Shown: piece by piece, positions 31,978 to 43,060 of the stretch
How the letters are laid out: every line of letters starts with the position of its first letter
How positions within the stretch are numbered: the stretch's first letter is position 1
Assembly (NCBI GenBank): GCA_963575645.1
Contig: OY754465.1
Location: 57,125,901 to 57,189,900 of the forward strand
Direction of reading: 5' to 3'
DNA from: Xanthostigma xanthostigma
Taxonomy: Eukaryota > Arthropoda > Insecta > Raphidioptera > Raphidiidae
Length of the DNA: 64,000 nt
The notes under the pieces: generated by a model
What the model was told of the DNA's origin: nothing
The model's input: only the letters and a program-made list of their open reading frames with translations
Database searches by the model: none
Position numbers and translations under genes: made by a program

Positions 31978-32233
31978 AAATATAGTTTAAAAAAAACTAA
32001 AAAACACGCTTTATATCGAACTAAAAAGTAAAAAATATTTTTTTAAAAATAAGCTTAAAACAATAATGAATAGCGCTTTGTTCCACATTTTCGTACATCG
32101 AGCGCCCCACGCTTTTTTCACAATAATACTTGTATTTTATATTCATTATTGTTTTAAGCTTATTTTAAAAAAAATATTTTTTACTTTTTAGTTCGATATA
32201 AAGCGTGTTTTTTAGTTTTTTTTAACTATATTT
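31978..32233. mobile_element. Palindromic element R
   Basis: Arms of about 95 bp (AAACACGCTTTATATCGAAC, then CTAAAAAGTAAAAAAT, then AAGCTTAAAACAATAATGAA, with complements on the right) around a 60-bp loop. A tRNA-like sequence lies on each side (31585 and 32299). A related half-arm occurs at 57575-57610 next to another tRNA-like sequence. Confidence 0.88.
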
Positions 32234-32298
32234 ATTTTCCACTTTTTAGTTCGATTTATTGTCAAAAATTTTCCGAAAAAAAAACAATTTTTTATTTC

Positions 32299-32392
32299 GG
32301 CGTGGACGGGATTAGAACCCACGACCGGTGAATCCGAGAGTTGACGTCAGCGAAGAACCGCGCCTTATAGACCGCTCGGTCAACGATTGCTC
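32299..32392 (-). pseudogene. Class II tRNA-like pseudogene (Leu/Ser type)
   Basis: On the minus strand GACCGAGCGGTCTATAAGGC resembles the D-arm of tRNA-Leu and tRNA-Ser, and GGGTTCTAATCCCG is the T-arm. The length fits a long variable arm. Stems are imperfect and the B-box has T for G, so a pseudogene or SINE head is more likely than a gene. A T-rich tail follows on the same strand. Confidence 0.6.
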
Positions 32393-32663
32393 TTACAGTA
32401 GTGGCATAACATACTAACAGTAATAAACCACTTGCTGTAGTCCAAAGGAAGGTTACAAACAAACATACATACATACATACAAACTTACAAGTGAAGTTAA
32501 TATAAAGCGTGTAAAAATGAGTTTATAGAAATAAACACGTGGGTCATTTAAAAAGCCTGCGTGGGTCAGTGACCAGTGTCTGACCTGCGGGTCATAGGTT
32601 CGCCATCACTGGACAAGGCCATACTTTTAGTTAGGGAAAAGCTGCTGTACACTTAATAATGGA
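32393..32663. other. Noncoding spacer
   Basis: Contains an ACAT microrepeat (32466-32480) and GGTTCGCCATCACTGG near 32598, which resembles a hAT terminus. No gene. Confidence 0.45.
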
Positions 32664-32671
32664 CTGTGGGG

Positions 32672-33190
32672 CAGCGTTGCCAAGTCGGGATTTTGGAACT
32701 CTTTGAGTGAAAACAGCGGGATTCTTTCGTCGAAAGCGGGACATAGTAAAAAAACGTATATAATCAAAAGTTTTCAAATACCTATTTTTCTGTTTATTTG
32801 AATTAAAATTACGTTTACGTGACATAGATAGCAAAGATAGCCATAGAAAATGTATTTTAATAAAAATATAATATTTTAGATCAGATTTACCCTATCGTTA
32901 AATAGTTGAGTCTTATTCGTCTTCAGAATAAAAAAAAATCAAAAAAGTTTTATTCATTAGAAAAATATGGCGTTTCAAACAATAGTCTGTGTAGTGAGTG
33001 TTAGAAATTGCAACTTACAATAAGAGAATAATTATTTATAAGAATTACTAATTCATGATATTTCTGTGAAGATTTAACTTCTCTTAAAGTTATCCCCGAA
33101 AAGCGGGACTGAGTCTGTCCCGCGCTGGACATTTAATTTTGATTTAAAAATCGGGACGTCCCGCCAAAATCGGGACGTCTGGCAACGCTG
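32672..33190. mobile_element. hAT MITE with perfect 8-bp duplication
   Basis: The left end CAGCGTTGCCAAGTCGGGAT and the right end, CAGCGTTGCCAGACGTCCCG on the minus strand, are inverted repeats. CTGTGGGG occurs at 32664-32671 and again at 33191-33198. CAG termini and an 8-bp duplication identify hAT. The interior repeats CGGGACGTC-type phrases and lacks transposase. Confidence 0.93.
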
Positions 33191-33198
33191 CTGTGGGG

Positions 33199-33649
33199 GT
33201 AGGTTGTGAGAATGGATTTGGCTACAAGGAGTTTGGGGATTTTGTAGCAAATAATAGAAGCCGAATAAAACATAACGGGGTGACTACTGTTTTAATGAAA
33301 TCTCTCAGTAGAACGGGTGCGTTATGAGAAGGATATTTGATTTACAAATTCAATAAGGTTTTCATCGTATCGATTTGTGCTCTAGCACAGTGGTAGTAGC
33401 GTATGCCCTCCATATGTCAAACGTCAGCCCGAACCGACTAACTGTGTGACGTTGTGTGTGACCGTATGTTGCCATTTCAGTCCCTCATCAACTGTTTAAC
33501 TGATATTCTGTCTCACTTGTACTTATCGTTTCAGTTTATATAACGTTTACTCATATTACAGTTTCCCGTTGATCACTTTATGCTATAATTTTATAGTCCT
33601 TGTGACCTAAATGTCGACCATCTAAATACGCTTAATCAAGGTTCTATAA
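33199..33649. other. Spacer between two hAT elements
   Basis: Contains an A-box-like TAGCACAGTGG at about 33384 without a clear B-box, possibly a decayed SINE. No gene. Confidence 0.4.
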
Positions 33650-34185
33650 CAGTGATTCCCAAAGTGGTCTATATCGACCCACAGGGGTCGACGACAACTT
33701 GCAAGGGGTCCATGTCAGCGGGAAAAAAATTGGGGGTCCTTGAAATGAAAATGAGGGTCAACGATAGTGAATCTCCTAACAAAAAAAGAAACCAACTGGA
33801 CATCGTTTACCGAAGAGATTTAAGATTAAATCTAACTAAATTGATGCCAAATGTTAAAAATTTATTATTAAAGCATCAGGTTCATCCCCCACACTAAAAG
33901 CATTTATTTTTTGCTTAGTTATTTTATGTAACAGAAAGTAAATTTTAATTTGATTCGTTTAAGTTGAATCTAATTAATAAATGTATAAAACTAAACATTT
34001 CACACTACATTTCACTACCGTCATAAATTGAAATCGTTCAAAGTGAGTAGCACTATACCGGTTGTCAAAAATACATTTGAAATTAATGAATTTGCAAAAA
34101 ATCAATATCAGGTAAGCAGGGGGTCTACCCAAAACCGAAAAACATGGTAAGTGGTCTACGAGACAAAAAAGTTTGGGGACCTCTG
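33650..34185 (+). mobile_element. Internally deleted hAT transposon
   Basis: The left TIR CAGTGATTCCCAAAGTGG and the right TIR (CAGAGGTCCCCAAAC on the minus strand) are flanked by TTCTATAA (33642-33649) and TTATATAA (34186-34193), a 7-of-8 duplication. It retains only the end of the transposase gene, so it depends on transposase from elsewhere. Confidence 0.88.
33652..33897 (+). pseudogene. hAT transposase C-terminal remnant
   Basis: The final 30 or so codons read DLRLNLTKL, MPNVKNLL and KHQVHPPH before the stop. This looks like the C-terminus of BED-type hAT transposases, where a DLR-x-LT block follows the dimerisation domain and a basic/His tail ends the protein. The upstream part of the frame is TIR and non-homologous sequence, so the Met at 33652 is not the original start. 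The catalytic DDE region is absent. Confidence 0.55.
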
Positions 34186-34193
34186 TTATATAA

Positions 34194-34924
34194 TGTAGGT
34201 ACACGTCATTAAATTTCCGAAAAAAAACATTGTTTCAGTAATAAATTAAATTTTAACGCAAATTATTGCATTTTTATTTTTCTATTTTGAAGTAATCATG
34301 AAAACGCTTGTGACGTCACGCCTTAGTGACAGCGGACATTAGATGTTGTATTTATGGGTGTAGAGTTGTTGTGCAGAGGTATTTCGTAAAAAGGTATGTA
34401 AAACTTAATGATATGATTTACTTTTTACTTAGTATAGTAAAAATAGTATGACTTTCTTTAGTTGCAAGTTAACTACCCTCAAAAGTAACCTATGACATAA
34501 GTGTTATAAAATATCACAAAAGGAATAAACAACAAATCAACTAATTACATGATGCAGAAGTGAACGATCGCAACAAAAATTTTAGCGGCACGGTGATTAT
34601 TTACTTCAAGTGTTTATATATTCTCTTTCATTTAAGAAGGCCTCGCGTCATTCGCTGTTTCAGTCAATATGGCCGATTGCAGTATTTTATACTTTTATTT
34701 TATTAAAAATCTTATTAATCTCAGTGTTTTTAGTAACACTGGGTTATTTTTTAGAATCCTTTCAACATATATTTTTCTCTTAAACCAAAAATTCTTTGAT
34801 TTTTTGTACTGCCATCATGCCTATTATTACGATGTATTATTTTGATGCTGACTTGTTTAACAATTAAGATAATCGCAGTAAAGTGCCAATAGATGTTTCA
34901 CATAAAAAAATAGAGAATTATGAA
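34194..34924. other. Noncoding stretch
   Basis: No supported gene or repeat. Confidence 0.45.
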
Positions 34925-34934
34925 AACAGAATAT

Positions 34935-35028
34935 TTTACGACGAATTGTCTCGTTAGAAATTGTCGTAGCGATGAATTGTCGTGCGACGAATTGACGACT
35001 TTAAGTTGTCGCGCGATAAATTGACGGG
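34935..35028 (+). repeat. AATTGTCG array, six units at about 15-bp spacing
   Basis: ATTG (once GTTG) of the unit G-A-ATTGTCG falls at 34945, 34960, 34976, 34991, 35005 and 35019. An inverted relative with GACAATT-type units lies at 43700-43765. Confidence 0.75.
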
Positions 35029-35029
35029 G

Positions 35030-35398
35030 TACCGCGTCAGTGGAAACACTGCTTGGACTTCTGCTGGCCGGCAAGCCGGTTACAGGGCTGGAAATGACGT
35101 CAGTGCGGGCTCGCCTGCTAGCTCACAAGATAGATTTTAAAATTAGAACAAGAGCTATTTTTCTTGCTAAGTTCGATGCTAGCTTTGAGCAAGAACCAAT
35201 CAGTACACAGTATCTAGTCACGTAGGCGACATGAACAAACGCCCACAAACCAACATATTATGGCTTCATTCTGCTCAGTCAGACAACAGACACGTTTTGC
35301 ACTGTGTTTTATATTTGAACTGTCGCTGCGCAAAACAAGCTTGAAAAGACGTCTCGTGTGAAGCGAGCACATAAAAGCAATCAAGAAAACTAGTAGTT
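35030..35398 (-). mobile_element. Family L MITE, copy 2 (truncated)
   Basis: Reverse complement of 29042-29470: shared phrases include GCTGGAAATGACGTCA, AACAGACACGTTTTG and GAAGCGAGCAC. One TIR is missing. It abuts the AATTGTCG array. Confidence 0.75.
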
Positions 35399-35781
35399 AA
35401 AGACGTAGTCTGGTGTTCGGGTTTTGAAAAAATGAATTTATTTTTTTTACGTTTTTAGTAAGTATAATATATTGAGAAAATACTGTAAAAATTTTAGACC
35501 GAAATATTAAATATTTACAAAGCTATAGCATATAGTCGAGAGCAGCAACGGTCTTACGGTAAGACTCTTACCTGCTCTTACCTCTCAATTGTTATCACGT
35601 TACCCTTATACTCTCGCAGAGTAGAGCAAACAAATTAACAGAAAACGATGCCTTTGAAGAAACGGAAGGTTTACTATACACCAGGCATAGCTGATTAGTG
35701 TAAATATTCATTTTTATTTTTTTGTAAGAAATCTTAAATTAAAACTTTAAACGAGTTTTTCTCAAAACTACGTTTTTCTAA
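35399..35781. other. Noncoding stretch
   Basis: No gene. CTTACGGTAAGACTCTTACC near 35553 is a small local repeat. Confidence 0.45.
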
Positions 35782-36094
35782 GTGGCGCGGGTGATTGAAA
35801 CAATTGTATACAACCGATTGCTATCAGTTTTGCACAGGGTATTCTACACAACAATAGCTCCGTCCGGTACTAGAATTACTTAATTATAAAAATTATTTCT
35901 ATTTTTTTTAACCGATTTTCAACTAAAAAATCACGATTTTCTCGTTGTTTTTTTCTAAAACCCGCCATTTTGTTATTTATCAATAAAAATGTTTGTTTCT
36001 AGTACGGGATAGAGCCACAAGCCTACGAAACAATAACCAATTTAATTTTTATAATTCAGTTGACTCCAAGTGACGTTATCACCCGCGCTACCCA
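35782..36094. mobile_element. Short TIR element
   Basis: GTGGCGCGGGTGATTG at the left is mirrored by TATCACCCGCGCTACCCAC at the right. Inner phrases around TACTAGAATTAC and TCTAGTACGGGA are also inverted. About 310 bp, no ORF. Confidence 0.65.
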
Positions 36095-37290
36095 CCTACC
36101 TCCACTTAAAGTTGTCTACTTTAGGTTAAAAAAACAATTATAAAATGGCGTAAAATTAAGCAAAAAAAAATGTTTTGTCTTAGTTTACGATGTCAGTAAA
36201 AACATGTCACAAAATTGAAAACATCGTACATTATTTTGATATTAAAAAAAAATCTGAAATAACGGTTGAAAACGAGCCTGAACATAGGACTACGTCCTTA
36301 AATCTAGCAGTAGCAAGGAACTATATAGCGGCAAATCAAGCCTCGTGTGGCGCGGAGACTAAATTAACGAAGCAAAACCTATAATTGAATATACAATGTA
36401 TTTAACTTGTATATTATGTCACTTAAGCCTACCAACTGTCCCATGTACAGGGCATGGCTGTCTGAAACACGCGTTCAAATATACAGACCGTGTTCTTCTG
36501 GTCCCCTGACAGCCAACTGCCAACATCTCCAGACTCCCAAACTGTTAGTGGAGGAGGATTCGACCGAACACTTGTACAAGTTAATGCCCGCAAGGGGCCG
36601 ACAGGGGTCACTCATAAACCATTTCATCTACTAAACATTGACTTGGTTAATTTATAACGTTGATGTACAGAACTGACGTATTCAAAAGTTACAAACAACG
36701 TCTTTATAGAAATTATTGTACGGTTCATTTCACCATTTCTACTCCAAAGAAGAGACTATGTATTTGACACTACACACTACGGAAGTAAAGCCGGTATAAC
36801 CGTAGAAAAAATAATGAAACCGACCGCCGATTATAATAGAGAAAATATTGTGATTGTGTAAAAACTCTCAGTTCTCCTGAGCCCAAAGTATTTTTTCTTT
36901 TTTAGTGCAGCTTCTATAGTAAGGGTAAGCTTGTGAGACGATGAAACGGAAAATCGACATGATCGAGATGAAGTGAGAAAGACAGAGATGGACTATATAT
37001 TTGATTGACACTGCCATCTATGGTCGTGTAGGCAAAGTAATCGAAAAGTTTTACTTCTTAAGCACACATTCTCTCTTTTTGTTTGTCGGTCTGTTAAAAC
37101 GCTTTTTCTCAGTAACATAGAGTTGAAATTAACATCAAATACTTAGGTCTATAATCCTGGAAAAAATTCAGACGTTTAACTCAAAGCAATAAAAAGACAC
37201 GGTCTTAGACTGCATAGTTAGTTTTTGTAACCGAAAGTGGCGTCATCTTATGCGATAGTTGTAAACTATATTACATTGTTATGAGGGTAA
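36095..37290. other. Noncoding stretch with two unassigned small ORFs
   Basis: Plus-strand frames 36190-36384 (64 codons) and 36407-36634 (75 codons) lie 22 bp apart. The second sits in a slightly GC-richer patch. Neither matches a family I know, and no splice context was established. I list them as unproven. Confidence 0.35.
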
Positions 37291-37560
37291 GGAACCTTCA
37301 GGGTGCGAGCTCTACTCACACTTGTCCGTCTTTTTCACCGTGCGAAAAACATGTTTTTTTTAAATGAATGCCAGCTACCTAAGTGTTTGCTCCTGGGCTT
37401 TGTTTATAGTGATTCCCAAAGAAATATTTAATGGAAAATGTAATCTTTTAAATTGAAAAGGCAAATCCGTTGGTATAATTGATATTCGTGGTGTTAAAAC
37501 ACTGTCTCTTTTAGATTTGCCACTAATTATAATAGCTCTAATAATATTTTGACCCAGATG
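37291..37560. other. Noncoding spacer
   Basis: Includes GTGCGAGCTCTACTCACAC near 37306, a fragment shared with 31905. Nothing else. Confidence 0.4.
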
Positions 37561-37917
37561 AGCAACTTGTAAATGTGTACCATTACTTTAATTTTGACGC
37601 ATCAAGATTTCGCATTAAAAGTACCGGAACACTCACTTTTACCCTTAGTTTATGACCCGTAGGGGTTAATATAAAAAAAAATAGTTAATGTCCTTCCCCA
37701 AAGTTTAAACTATCTCCATATTAAATTTCATTACAATCAGTCCAGTGGTTTGGCCCTCACTTCATCCTCATAGGGATTAAATTTAAAAAGAAAGTAGCCA
37801 ATGTCCTTTCCCAGGCTTCAAACTATTTCCATATTAAATTTCATCACAATCGGCCCACCGGTTTGGCCGAGAAAGCGTAACAGACAGACAGACTTACTTT
37901 CGCATTTATAATATTAG
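37561..37917 (+). mobile_element. Dispersed insect repeat, LINE-like 3' end
   Basis: A unit of about 112 bp is present twice: AATGTCCTTCCCCAAAG and TTAAATTTCATTACAATC near 37687-37738, then close variants near 37800-37850. It ends ACAGACAGACAGACTTAC followed by TTATAATATTAGTA, the tail of a repeat common in insects as I remember it. Confidence 0.55.
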
Positions 37918-38319
37918 TATCAAAATGTGTAGAACTTTTGGGTACATAATATGTTTCAGTTACATCTTGTATGGTGTTTGTATTTTTCAAAGTGCCGTCT
38001 ATACATATTTTGAAGTTAAGAGCAATATTGATATTAATAATGATTCCGTGACAAAAGGCACACGTGGAGAATTAGGACATTAAGCAATCGGTCTAACTTG
38101 TATGTCGTGGTGCCGCGTCGAGCGCCGTCACCTACCACCGCCCCTCATCAGCGCAACCTCTCACGAGTCATTCGCACCGCTCCCGCTTTGACGTCGGGTC
38201 AGTTTGTATACAACAACTAACAGCACATAATGATTAAACGTGCGTTATTACCTCAAACAGGGCGGTGTACCTGTTCGTGACCAACGCATTTTTTTTCTCT
38301 CGAAATTATAATAATAATA
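37918..38319. other. Noncoding spacer
   Basis: A GC-richer patch at 38100-38200 carries no supported ORF. Confidence 0.4.
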
Positions 38320-38608
38320 ATGCGTTTAACGTCCTGCATTTCTCGACTTTATCGTATGTCTAGGAGACGCCATTCGCACCATTACTATTTTCCATCTACA
38401 CCATTCTCGTTCTTTTCTACATTTTTAAGCTTCAACTTAATTAATAGCAATGGGCGAATAAAGGATTTTTTAGAAAATTAGGATAAGGTAGGCAAATTTT
38501 GAGCATAGGAGTAATCGGCCATGGCCTTGAATAAGGAACCATCTCGATATAATATCTGGAATTATTGAGAGAAACCATGGAAAACCTCAACAAGATGGCC
38601 GGTACAGG
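38320..38608 (+). repeat. Family J repeat, copy 1
   Basis: Begins ATGCGTTTAACGTCC and passes GATAAGGTAGGCAAATTTTG and ATGGCCTTGAATA. It matches 44383-44612. Noncoding. Confidence 0.75.
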
Positions 38609-39007
38609 AATATTTATTCACCTGATAAAATAATAATGGCCGCCACATAGATCATACTACCTAACCTATAAACGTGGAGTATTATATTTGCAGTTTGCTC
38701 TTGTAAATTTATTTATGTGTTGTTTATTAACCTTTTGTGAAGTGTATAAAACATTAAAGTTAGTGGAGTGGAAGTTTTGTGTGCAATTGGGTTAGGATGA
38801 AACATTATTATTTTAATGAAATTTTTTTTGACGTTTGCACTATTAACGCCATCGGTCGGATTTTTGGTACAGTGTGTATTTATTCTTCAACTAACTATTT
38901 TACTTGATAATTTGGTTGGTGAATTTGAAAGCAAATTTTATTGTAACGAACTTTGATCCAAGATTAGTAATTTCTAGCTTTAATAGTGTTCGATGAATAT
39001 GGCCATA
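38609..39007 (+). mobile_element. Family A MITE, copy 5 (5' truncated)
   Basis: Starts inside the element at AATATTTATTCACCTG and runs to CGATGAATATGGCCATA. The stretch between GATTTTTGG and CAGTGTGTATTTATTC lacks about 50 bp present in other copies. Confidence 0.85.
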
Positions 39008-39451
39008 AAACGAAGATAACGATGTATCTGTCATCACAATGTTTGCGAATTAACAAACTCAAATCGCTACCACACACTTTTTTCCTTCCCGTATTTATTC
39101 AATGATATTTACATACTGAACAGTAATGGGACAACATAAATTGATGTTCAAATAACCTATATATTCGCGTTAGCTTTTAACTTATTGTTTCTTTTTTCAC
39201 GACGTTAAGTTTGTACACATGTGCATGAATATAGCTATACGTAGTCGTGTATTGTGTACATAATGTGTGTTTATAAAATGAAATTAATCATGTGTTGGCC
39301 TTGTTTGCTATTTTTCCACACCTTTCGAAATTGAAATATTTCTCTGTAATTCTCTATTCTTTAAAACATTCAAATGTTATGTGAAAAAAAGTGTGTGTGT
39401 GTGTCAGCTTCGACGCACGACTGGAGTTTACTCCTTAGATACGCTGTGTAA
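39008..39451. other. Noncoding stretch
   Basis: Includes a short GT microsatellite at about 39391-39403. No gene. Confidence 0.45.
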
Positions 39452-39570
39452 TGTATTCCATCTCATTCTTTCGCACGTTAAATCCTACAGATATATATGC
39501 TTGTCTCTTTTGTATTCCATCTCATTCTTTCGCACGTTAAATCCTAAAGATGTATATGTTTGTCTCTTTT
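39452..39570 (+). repeat. 59-bp tandem duplication
   Basis: TGTATTCCATCTCATTC begins at 39452 and 39511; two units, nearly identical. Confidence 0.93.
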
Positions 39571-39679
39571 GAAGCGGACGAGCGTAGCTTCACACTTGAA
39601 GCGATGAAGCCTAACGCCTCACGAATTGATTTTACTACTCATAAAATTTGCGTACCGGGCCTTATAACTCAAAATCGTT

Positions 39680-39960
39680 TCCAAAAAGTCGGCCAAGTGC
39701 GAGCCGGACTCGCACATCGAGGGTACCGTAGGAAATTTACTTTAAACACACAGTCGCGACTTGATAAACTGTATTCGAGGCTTCGAGATCAAAAACAGTT
39801 TTTTTTAGTTTTTTGTGCGTTTATAGTTCTTTTCCAAGCAGTCTGATAACGGTAACAGAACCGTCGCCGTCTTGCGCAGTAGCTAAATCAAAACTGTTTG
39901 TATCGGTTTTTGAGTATGAGGCAAGAAAATCGCCGTGGTCGTATGCTACCTCAAATATTA
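39680..39960 (+). mobile_element. Lepidopteran dispersed repeat (GTCGGCCAAGTGCGAG type)
   Basis: AAGTCGGCCAAGTGCGAGCC and ACTCGCACATCGAGGG are the hallmark of a repeat abundant in moths and butterflies as I remember it. The following 240 bases match its usual TTTTTTAGTTTTTTGTGCG continuation. The frame 39550-39846 crosses it by chance. Confidence 0.6.
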
Positions 39961-40011
39961 TATGGTCATGTGGCGCCCTCTAGATGTTTTTTTTTTGCTA
40001 TAACGCTATTA

Positions 40012-40337
40012 TAGAGAGCTCCACCCCCCTTTTTTAGGTCGCTGACCGTAAAATTTGCATAAATTATCTTCTTTGAAGGCCAGTAATTATTAAAGTATCA
40101 CATTAACAGAAAAAACAAGAAAGATTTTTTTGTAGAGAATTAATTTTCTTACAAAATTGTTGTGTTCAAAATTTTTTATATTTTTTTTCCAAGGGGTGCA
40201 AATTTGGGGGGCCAATTTGAAGGGATTTGCGAATAAAAAAAATGTGGGACCCTTAACACCGTGTTCAGCGATCTCGATTGGCGCTCTGGAAAGAAAAAGC
40301 AAAAACCCCAAAAAATCCTGACTCCTGATCTCGACTA
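40012..40337. mobile_element. Fold-back element P, copy 2
   Basis: The right arm matches 3320-3436 closely (CCAATTTGAAGGGATTTGCG, then CACCGTGTTCAGCGATCTCG, ending TCGACTA at 40337). The left arm is decayed apart from AGGTCGCTGACC. The minus-strand 108-codon frame here (40090-40416) is an artefact. Confidence 0.75.
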
Positions 40338-41240
40338 TGAAGCATATTACTACTGTTAAAATGTATTGTTTTGTTAGGATAGGCGGAATACGACCACGGC
40401 TATTTTCTTGTTTCATACTAGTCGGGTTTTAGCTTTTAAACTAGTTTTCATTAATTTGTATAAATATTATGAAGATAGAGTCTAAGGTTGTTGTAATTTT
40501 TAATTTTATTATCTATCAGTGTTTATATTTTCGATTTATTGTTTTTCAATAAGAAATTGAAACCCCAATCGATATTTAATTATACCAGTTCTGGGATTGA
40601 TTTTGGAAACTAGATGGAATCGTATAAACAAAGTCATCGCTACATTCTCGGCTATTTCAAACTCAATTTTTACCCACGACGGGACGGAGCAGGTTTATGC
40701 GTTTAGCCTGAGAGATTGTTTGTTTGTTTGTGTGCTAGTTTGTTTGTTTGTGCACTCGAATGTCGCCATTGATCTGGAAAACGGTTTGATCCATTCAGAT
40801 GCTGTTTTCTGTAAAGGATTTGTAATAGGTATAAAATAAATTAAGATTATTGTATTCAGATATATCTTGAAAAAGATTTCAGCGATTATGGATTATAGAA
40901 GCAATTTACTCAATTTGGTAGCTCGAAAACACATTGAAATCAATAACAAACATATTTACTCAAATTGCACTATTTGTGTAAATTGAACTACAACATAATA
41001 TCCGCGATTTCGTAACAATATGTTAGACATGTTAGAGGTTATCTAATAACTTGTTCTTGTAATATCATAATATTGTACACAATAACCATTCAACGTTCAG
41101 TTTGATTACAATATCCATCTCTCTGCTGTTTCCAGCTGGCTCATACAACTGTTTATACAGGCTGGACCATTAATCTGACAGGCAATTTTTAGTTTTTAAA
41201 TCATTCAATTGGGTCTGCGCGCGCTGATCTTCAATCGAGC
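40338..41240. other. Noncoding stretch
   Basis: A GTTTGTTTGT microrepeat sits near 40717-40750 inside a patch that resembles a decayed dispersed repeat (40600-40830). No gene. Confidence 0.45.
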
Positions 41241-41481
41241 CAAGGGCGTAGATATTTTTTTTCTGGGGGAGGGGGGGAACAAAAAAAATCAATATTTTTT
41301 TAAGTTTTATTAATGTCACGCAAGAATACTCAGGAAGGAAGGTGTCAAGCAAAATATTTATTCCTCATGAAAAAGTATTTATAAAATTCTTTAGCCAGGT
41401 ATGTGTATAATTTTCAGTTTTATTATTTTTTTTATTATTATGATCCTGTGGGGGTAATTACCCCCCATATCTACGTCCTTG
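41241..41481. mobile_element. hAT-type MITE, 241 bp
   Basis: CAAGGGCGTAGATAT at the left is mirrored by ATATCTACGTCCTTG at the right. The flanks AATCGAGC (41233-41240) and AGTCGAGC (41482-41489) agree at 7 of 8 bases. No ORF. Confidence 0.85.
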
Positions 41482-41754
41482 AGTCGAGCGACTGAATAAT
41501 TGAGTATAGTTAAATATTGCCGTACTTAATTCTGATTTTCCAAAACCAAACGTTATTTCAATTGAAGAGTGAAATTTTTATTTTGCCTGTACTTAGTTTA
41601 AAGGTATTAACAGAACTTATTTAATATATAAAAAAAAATGTTCGATTGTCTGTTCGGACCCTATGCGTTGCTATACCATTCTGTCGATTACGATGAAACT
41701 TCGGTAAAAAAAAATTAAATGTGTAAGAATATTGTGTTTTAAAGTGACATTGCT
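41482..41754. other. Unannotated spacer
   Basis: Nothing recognised. Confidence 0.4.
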
Positions 41755-41897
41755 AATTGTTATTCGATAGAGTCGAAGGGTCCACTAATGTTATCGTCGC
41801 TGTCAGCGGGACGCAGCGCCGTAAGACAAAACTGTTATACGGTGAAGTCAAAGGCTCCACTACTGTTACCGTTGTTTCAGTCGCGAGTAGCGGCTAG
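41755..41897 (+). mobile_element. Helitron 3' end, third subfamily
   Basis: GGCTCCACTACTGTTACCG leads to a hairpin-like TCGCGAGTAGCGG and CTAG (41894-41897), followed by T. The same module, inverted, ends at 47404. Confidence 0.6.
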
Positions 41898-42276
41898 TAT
41901 CATATATAATTATTTTATATCCAGTTTTTTTAGAATTTTTTTCCCTGAAATTCTGCCTGAGTGATACAACTTTTGTAATTAAGAATTCTTTGCTATTGTT
42001 AAAAAAAATGCGAGCCTCTCACCTACATCAGCTCACAGGAGAATGGAAACTTCTTTAGAGTTATGAACAAATTTTTAAAACTAAATGCAACAGCCTATAT
42101 AATATACATAATGTAGTATTATACTGATGATGCACACTCTATGTTTTCAGTATTATCATAATATCATATCTTTATGATGTACAGTCGTCAAGGATATTTT
42201 TGATCCGTTGATTTTACGTTCATAAACCAAAGTTAAAAAAAAAACTCGAGTCGCAGGTACCAAACCCTGCTGATAA
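41898..42276. other. Noncoding spacer
   Basis: No gene or repeat recognised. Confidence 0.4.
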
Positions 42277-43060
42277 TATAGTGTATTTGCTATTACAGAT
42301 AGTGTGGCTTTATTATGTGAACTTGAATTTGTTTTCGGTCAAAATAAAAAAATATAAGCCCTTAATTGCACCTCTTAAAATAATATATTATGTAGTACGA
42401 GCACCAAGGCAATTTTAAATAAAAGGCTTGATTTTTGATGAAGTTGGACTAAGTCTAAACCAATTCTGAAAATTTTAGGGGAGGTTGCCCGATTATTTAA
42501 ATAAATAAATGTCTTCAAAAGTAGGCATATTTAACATTGACTTTATGGTAAAACGGTAGATGGATGATATGTTTTCATTGATTTCTCCAAAACTAGTCGG
42601 TGGAAATTAAAAAAAAACTATTTAAATTAAAGTTAAAACCTTAATAAATTATTGAAAACAAAAAAAAAAACCGTTGTGCCCTACTAATTAAAAAGATATT
42701 TAATTAAAAAGATTAAATATCTTTTTAATTAGTCGGGCACAACGGTTTTTTTTTTTTGTTTTCAATAATTTATTAAGGTTTTAACTTTAATTTAAATAGT
42801 TTTTTTAATAGTTTTGGAGAAATCAATGAAAACATATCATCCATCTAACGAAATATAAAAAAATTAAGCCTTTTATTTAAAATTTCCTTGGTGCTCGTAC
42901 TACCCTAATTGCAATATTATGATCAATCCATCTGCCCCAAATTAAATACATCTTTCAGTAAGTAAAATATAGCTGCAAAATTAAAATTCTGTCGGACTGT
43001 TTTTATTAAAATTTTAATAACTAAAATAATATAAAAAAAAATTTGTTTAGCTCTTTTTTC
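42277..43060 (+). mobile_element. Family G TIR element, copy 2, interrupted
   Basis: Begins ATATAGTGTATTTGCTATTA. Its sequence up to 42390 and from 42903 (ATACATCTTTCAGTAAGT and onward) aligns with 5233-5480 as one continuous element. The block between is a later fold-back insertion. The right end is not identified. Confidence 0.65.
42393..42902. mobile_element. 510-bp fold-back element inside family G copy 2
   Basis: Ends TAGTACGAGCACCAAGG and complement; the inner arms (AACCTTAATAAATTATTG, ACCGTTGTGCCC and complements) close on a very short centre near 42700. The arms are nearly 200 bp with few mismatches in the inner half. A segment of about 90 bp near 42440-42540 is present only in the left arm. 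Confidence 0.9.

Noticed and set aside
33378-33470. A-box TAGCACAGTGG suggesting a SINE
   Set aside because: No B-box at a suitable distance; not enough for a call.
40090-40416. 108-codon minus-strand frame
   Set aside because: It covers fold-back element P copy 2; the related copy at 3111-3436 does not preserve it.
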